Below, piece by piece: positions 60,378 through 64,000 of a DNA stretch of 64,000 nt. The stretch is taken from contig NZ_JANQBA010000005.1 of the NCBI RefSeq assembly GCF_025490915.1, positions 62,001 through 126,000 on the forward strand, written 5' to 3'. The position numbers and the translations under genes were made by a program. Source of the DNA: Lacticaseibacillus parakribbianus (GTDB taxonomy: Bacteria; Bacillota; Bacilli; Lactobacillales; Lactobacillaceae). Each line of letters opens with the position of its first letter. Position 1 is the first letter of the stretch. The notes beneath the pieces were generated by a model that did no database searches, was not told the origin of the DNA, and saw only the letters and a list, made by a program, of their open reading frames with translations.

Positions 60378-61895
60378 ATGACGGAACTCACAACGATACT
60401 GGATCAACAGCTGGCCGCAAACCCGACGCGCCGGATTATCAAGGACGAGGGGCTGGGAACCTGGTTTTCCGGCGCCGACCTGGCCGAAGACGTCGCGACG
60501 CTGCAGCAGGCCTTTGCCGCCCTGGGCCTCGGCCACGGTTCGCAGGTGCTGGTGTGTCTGCCCAACGCCGCCGTTTTCCCGGTAATCAACCAGGCGGCCT
60601 GGCACCGCGGCATCATCGTTCACCCGATCTCGCCCAGCACCCCGGTCGCCGAGCTGGAGGCCGACTGGCGGCAGCACGGCTACCCGGTGATGCTGGTGAC
60701 GCCGACGTTGGCCGCGGCCTGGTCGCTTGGGGGCTTCACCCAAAGCGAGCTGAGCCTGAACACCTTCGCTCGGATCGCGGTGCTGGCCCAAGCCGCCCGA
60801 CCGGCCGCGGCGGTGACGCCGGTGGCGGATGACGACCTCGCGTTGATTTTGAACACCTCCGGCACCACCGGCAAGCCCAAGCGCGTCGGGCTGACCCACG
60901 CGATGCTTTTGAACGCGGCGCGGTACGATGCCGCAAGCAACGAGATGACCGACCAGGACGTCGCGATGATTACCATGCCGATGTTTCACATCAACGCCCA
61001 GGTGATGTCGACGCTGTCTAGCCGCATCGCCAACGCGCGGATTGTGGTGACGCCGCGGTTTTCCGCCTCGCGCTTTTGGGACCAGGTCGCCGACAACGGC
61101 GTGACCTGGGTCTCGGTGGTGCCGACCATCGTGTCCTTCCTGCTGCTCAACGAGCAGGCCAATGCCGCCTACCAAAGGCTGCAGGACCGTATCCACCTGC
61201 GCTACGTTCGCTCCAGTTCCTTCGCCTTGCCGGAGGAGCGGCTGCGTGAGTTCCAGGACCGCTTCGACACGCTGATTCTGGAGGGCTACGGCATGACCGA
61301 GGCCGCCAGCCAATGCACCATCAACCCCTTCACCGCCCCGAAAATCGGCTCGGCCGGCAAGCCTTACGGCACCGAAGTTCGCATTGTCGGCACGGACGGG
61401 CAACGCACGACGGCGGCCGGGGTGATGGGGGAGATCACCATTCGCGGCGACCACGTGATCACCCGCTACATGGATCCCAACCCCGACTCGTTTCAGGACG
61501 GCTGGTTTTTGACCGGTGACCTCGGCTACTTCGACGAAGACGGCTACCTGTTCGTGAAGGGCCGCAAAAAGGAGATCATCTCCCGCGGCGGCGAAAAGGT
61601 CGCCCCGGCGGCGGTCGAAAACGTGCTCAACGAGCTGGACTTCATCGAGCAGCTGGCCGTGATCGGGATGCCGGACGACCTCTACGGCGAGGCCGTCTGC
61701 GCCGTGGTCGTCAGCACCACCCCCGGGGTCAACGAAGACGCGCAACGCGCCGCCATTTTCGCCTACGCCAAGACCCACCTGGCCAAGTTCGAGTCGCCGA
61801 CCGAGGTTCGCTTCGTTCGCGAATTCCCGCGCAACATCACCGGCAAGGTGCTGCGGCCGGCGCTTCAGGCGCAGCTGCTGGCCGCGACGGTCTAA
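60378..61895 (+). CDS. AMP-forming acyl-CoA ligase
   Basis: 505 residues of the ANL superfamily. ILNTSGTTGKPKRVGLTHAM (P-loop), EGYGMTEAASQ, WFLTGDLGYFDEDGYLFVKG, and the C-terminal lysine in PRNITGKVLRPAL are all present. Relatives include oxalate-, succinylbenzoate- and other small-acid CoA ligases; the acyl substrate is not readable. It is a close paralogue of the partial ligase at 63160. ATG follows GAAAGGA. Confidence 0.88.
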   Translation: MTELTTILDQQLAANPTRRIIKDEGLGTWFSGADLAEDVATLQQAFAALGLGHGSQVLVCLPNAAVFPVINQAAWHRGIIVHPISPSTPVAELEADWRQHGYPVMLVTPTLAAAWSLGGFTQSELSLNTFARIAVLAQAARPAAAVTPVADDDLALILNTSGTTGKPKRVGLTHAMLLNAARYDAASNEMTDQDVAMITMPMFHINAQVMSTLSSRIANARIVVTPRFSASRFWDQVADNGVTWVSVVPTIVSFLLLNEQANAAYQRLQDRIHLRYVRSSSFALPEERLREFQDRFDTLILEGYGMTEAASQCTINPFTAPKIGSAGKPYGTEVRIVGTDGQRTTAAGVMGEITIRGDHVITRYMDPNPDSFQDGWFLTGDLGYFDEDGYLFVKGRKKEIISRGGEKVAPAAVENVLNELDFIEQLAVIGMPDDLYGEAVCAVVVSTTPGVNEDAQRAAIFAYAKTHLAKFESPTEVRFVREFPRNITGKVLRPALQAQLLAATV

Positions 61896-61921
61896 GCCGG
61901 CGCCCCCGCTAATCACAATCG

Positions 61922-61949
61922 GGCCACCGCGCGTCTGCGGTGGCTTTTT
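61922..61949 (+). terminator. Terminator after the ligase gene
   Basis: GCCACCGC, loop GCGTCT, GCGGTGGC, then five T. Confidence 0.9.
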
Positions 61950-62015
61950 GCCGTGCTTGGGCCCCCGCACCGCGACTGCCGGTGGCCTGCCACCGGCGCA
62001 GGACACGGTGGCGGT

Positions 62016-62119
62016 CGCAACCCGCGACCCGCAACCCGCGACCCGCAACCCGCAACCCGCAACCCGCAACCCGCAACCCGCAACCCGCAACCCGCAACCC
62101 GCAACCCGCAACCCGCAAC
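62016..62119. repeat. Heptanucleotide tandem repeat (CGCAACC)n
   Basis: Fourteen consecutive copies of CGCRACC (two with G) and a partial fifteenth, between two terminators of convergent operons. Not coding: translations are repetitive in all frames and lack ribosome binding sites. Confidence 0.95.
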
Positions 62120-62144
62120 TGTCGCGGCTGCGCCAGACCACACC

Positions 62145-62192
62145 AAAACAGGCCGGCCCCGCCTCCACAATGGAGAACGGGGCCGGCCTGTT
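62145..62192 (-). terminator. Terminator of the SBP2 operon
   Basis: Minus strand AACAGGCCGGCCCCG pairs with CGGGGCCGGCCTGTT, then TTTGG. Confidence 0.85.
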
Positions 62193-62203
62193 GGCGTGGC
62201 GCG

Positions 62204-63163
62204 TCACTTCAGCAGCGCGTCTGACACCTTGATTTTCTTTTCGATCAGCCCTTGCTCGTAGAACACGTCGGCAATTTTTTGCTGCTCGGCCACGATGCTC
62301 GTGGTCATCTTGCCCATCGAGAAGTGGCGCCGGTCGATCATGCGCTTGACGATGGTCTTGGACAGGTGCAGGGTCTTGGCCAGCATCGTGATCAGCTTGT
62401 CGTGGTTGGCGTTGGCCCACTTCATGTCGGAGGCCAGGTACGAGACCAGAAGGCTGGAGACCTCGGTGTGTTTCTTGGCGTACTTGCGGGTGGAGACGAA
62501 GAAGTCGCGGTCCTTGGCCAGGCCGCTCGCGTCGATCAGGATCTTGGCGCCTTGCTCGACCTCGGCGGTTTCGGTGTATGGCGGCCAGGTCACCCAGGCG
62601 TCGACGTTACCCTTGGCGAAAGCGACTGAGGCGGCGCTTTGGTCCATGTTGACCAAGGTCGCGTCGTTGACGGTCAGGTTGGCCGAGCCCAGCGCCTGGA
62701 CCATCATGAACTGGGCCGTGGTGCCCTTGGCGTAGGCGATGCGCTTGCCCTTGAGGTCGGCCATCGACTTGATTTTCGAGTTCTTCTTGACCAGCACCGC
62801 GGTGCCCTTGACCTTGGAGCCGCCGGCCGCGATGTAAACCAGATCCAGTCCGGCGGCCTGGTTGACCACCGGCGGGGTGTCGCCGAGCCGGGCGTAGTCG
62901 ATGTTGCCGGACTTCAGCGCCGTCATCAGGGCCGCGCCGTCTTGGAACTCCTTGAAAACGACCTTGTAGCCCTTGTCCTTCATCTTCTTGGCCAGCTCAC
63001 CGTGCTGCCGGGCGATGTCGACGGGGTCGGCCTTTTGGTAACCGATCACGACGCGGGTCAGGTTGGTTTTGGCGGCGTCGGTTTGGGTGTAGCCGTAAGC
63101 GGCGACGGCCAGCCACGCGGCTAGCGCGATCAGCAGGCCGATTACTTTGGTTTTATGCTTCAT
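62204..63163 (-). CDS. Second sulfonate-type (SsuA-like) solute-binding protein
   Basis: 319 residues with an uncleaved-looking N-terminal anchor (VIGLLIALAAWLAVAAYGYT; no lipobox Cys). Core motifs VVIGYQKADPV, KSGNIDYARLGDTPPVVNQA, KGKRIAYAKGTTAQ, and FAKGNVDAWVTWPPY are closer to SsuA than the protein at 51754. GDTPP is a typical aliphatic-sulfonate-binding signature, though ligand ranges in the family are wide. It overlaps the upstream ligase gene by four bases (ATGA). No permease or ATPase follows on this strand, so it may share those at 55669-57434. Confidence 0.88.
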   Translation of the reverse strand: MKHKTKVIGLLIALAAWLAVAAYGYTQTDAAKTNLTRVVIGYQKADPVDIARQHGELAKKMKDKGYKVVFKEFQDGAALMTALKSGNIDYARLGDTPPVVNQAAGLDLVYIAAGGSKVKGTAVLVKKNSKIKSMADLKGKRIAYAKGTTAQFMMVQALGSANLTVNDATLVNMDQSAASVAFAKGNVDAWVTWPPYTETAEVEQGAKILIDASGLAKDRDFFVSTRKYAKKHTEVSSLLVSYLASDMKWANANHDKLITMLAKTLHLSKTIVKRMIDRRHFSMGKMTTSIVAEQQKIADVFYEQGLIEKKIKVSDALLK

Positions 63164-64000
63164 GCGTGAACTCCTAGAATCTGGTCGCGCAGTTGCGGCC
63201 GAAGGACTTTCCCGGTCGCGTTACGTGGGAAGTCTTGGACGAAAACAACTTGGGTCGGGGCCTCGAACTTGGCGAGGTGGCTGCGGCCAAAAGCCAGCAG
63301 CGTTTCGCGTTGCTGGTCCTCGTCGACCCCTGGGGTGCGGCTGACGACGACGGCACAGACGGCCTCGCCGTACAGCTCGTCCGGAACGCCGATCACGGCC
63401 AGCTGGGCGATGAACGGCAGCACATCCAGGACGTTTTCGACCGCCGCCGGGGCGACCTTCTCGCCGCCGCGGGAGATGATGTCCTTGGTGCGGCCCCGCA
63501 CGAACAGGTAGCCGTCCTCATCGAAGTAGCCGAGGTCGCCGGTCAAAAACCAGCCGTCCTTGAAGGAATCGGGGTGCGGATCTAGGTAGCTGGTGATCAC
63601 GTGGTCACCCTTGGCCACGATTTCGCCCAGCTGGTTGGCCGCCGTGGTCACCGTGCCATCCGCCAGGCGAATCGCCATGGTGGTGCCGACGGGCTTGCCG
63701 GCCGAGCCGATTTTCGGGGCGTCGTAGGGGTTGATCGTGCATTGGCTGGCCGACTCGGTCATGCCGTAGCCCTCAAGCACCCGGGTGTGGTAGCGTTGCT
63801 CGAAGCCTTGCAGCTTGTCTTCCGGCAGCGAGAAGCTCGAGCACCGCACGTATTCCAGGTGAATGGCCTGGGCGCGTTCGGCGTAGGCGGCGTTGGCCTT
63901 GTCGTTGAGCAGCAAGATCATGATCATGGTCGGCACCACCGTGGTCCAGGTGACGCCGTTGTCGGCGACTTGGGTCCAAAAGCGGCTGGCCGAGAACTTC
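63160..64000 (-). CDS. Second acyl-CoA ligase, C-terminal part (runs off the window)
   Basis: About 280 C-terminal residues of an ANL-superfamily ligase; the frame continues past 64000. EGYGMTESASQCTINPYDAP, WFLTGDLGYFDEDGYLFVRG and PRNATGKVLRPQL align closely with the ligase at 60378, so the two arose by duplication. It is translationally coupled to SBP2. Being cut by the window edge, it should not be read as a pseudogene. Confidence 0.88.
   Translation of the reverse strand, partial: KFSASRFWTQVADNGVTWTTVVPTMIMILLLNDKANAAYAERAQAIHLEYVRCSSFSLPEDKLQGFEQRYHTRVLEGYGMTESASQCTINPYDAPKIGSAGKPVGTTMAIRLADGTVTTAANQLGEIVAKGDHVITSYLDPHPDSFKDGWFLTGDLGYFDEDGYLFVRGRTKDIISRGGEKVAPAAVENVLDVLPFIAQLAVIGVPDELYGEAVCAVVVSRTPGVDEDQQRETLLAFGRSHLAKFEAPTQVVFVQDFPRNATGKVLRPQLRDQILGVHA

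Noticed and set aside
51754-61895. Sulfoquinovose (sulfo-EMP or sulfo-transaldolase) pathway
   Set aside because: An isomerase, PfkB kinase and aldehyde dehydrogenase are suggestive, but no sulfoquinovosidase, aldolase, transaldolase or sulfonate exporter is present, and NagA/NagB would be unexplained.
62016-62119. CRISPR array
   Set aside because: The 7-bp units are contiguous without spacers, and no cas genes occur in the window.
63160-64000. Truncated ligase pseudogene
   Set aside because: The reading frame stays open to the window edge; the missing N-terminal part lies outside the window.

Overview
The window is a GC-rich (about 60% or more by eye) chromosomal segment of a Gram-positive bacterium, most likely a high-GC member of the Lactobacillaceae (a Lacticaseibacillus-like organism). 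The basis is a Trp T-box in front of trpS, the cysS-mrnC-rlmB-rae1 block, the ppx-ppk-ppx polyphosphate operon known from L. casei, lactose/cellobiose-family PTS genes, cre-like sites, a 45.8 kb toxin of the Fst/par type, and strong AGGAGG ribosome binding sites with several TTG starts. High GC creates many long antisense open frames; I treated these as shadows.

Layout: 0-19 kb holds the end of a branched-chain amino acid carrier (brnQ), a DUF2187 gene, a HAD phosphatase, an aldo/keto reductase, a short UvrA paralogue, tRNA-Thr(GGT), an HD hydrolase divergent from a MarR regulator, a CPBP protease, a B3/B4 protein, an XRE regulator, HelD, a family 2 glycosyltransferase with a previously hidden 49-residue membrane peptide, T-box/trpS, and lemA plus a TPM-domain gene. 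Four intergenic arrays of a roughly 122-bp imperfect palindrome interrupt this stretch. 19-28 kb is a sugar locus: a GH9 glycosidase, a SIS-domain protein and a LacI repressor diverge, around one large palindromic operator, from PTS IIC, a MupG-like protein, PTS IIB, a ROK kinase and a TIM-barrel isomerase. 28-44 kb carries a MATE exporter, signal peptidase I, ppx1-ppk-ppx2, a secreted DUF1002 protein, a DHFR-like reductase, a PepV-like dipeptidase, a glycosylasparaginase with an orphan PTS IIC, and gltX.

44.4-46.1 kb, between gltX and recQ, contains no conventional gene. It holds one apparently intact and one decayed type I toxin-antitoxin locus of the par/Fst type, and a roughly 390-nt structured RNA with its own promoter and terminator. 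That RNA is a clear relative of a second one at 19.07-19.48 kb; I cannot match either to a known RNA family. After recQ come cysS-mrnC-rlmB-rae1, and then (51.7-64 kb) a cluster that mixes a sulfonate/taurine-type ABC importer with NagB-like, NagA, PfkB and Pgi-like enzymes, an aldehyde dehydrogenase and two AMP-forming acyl-CoA ligases. Its pathway is not recognisable to me.

The strongest candidates for something undescribed are (i) the palindromic repeat family, whose stems show base-paired covariation between copies and which sits just downstream of intrinsic terminators in the same orientation as the upstream gene, (ii) the paired 400-nt RNAs, (iii) the 51.7-64 kb catabolic cluster. All assignments come from reading the sequence; no database search was possible.
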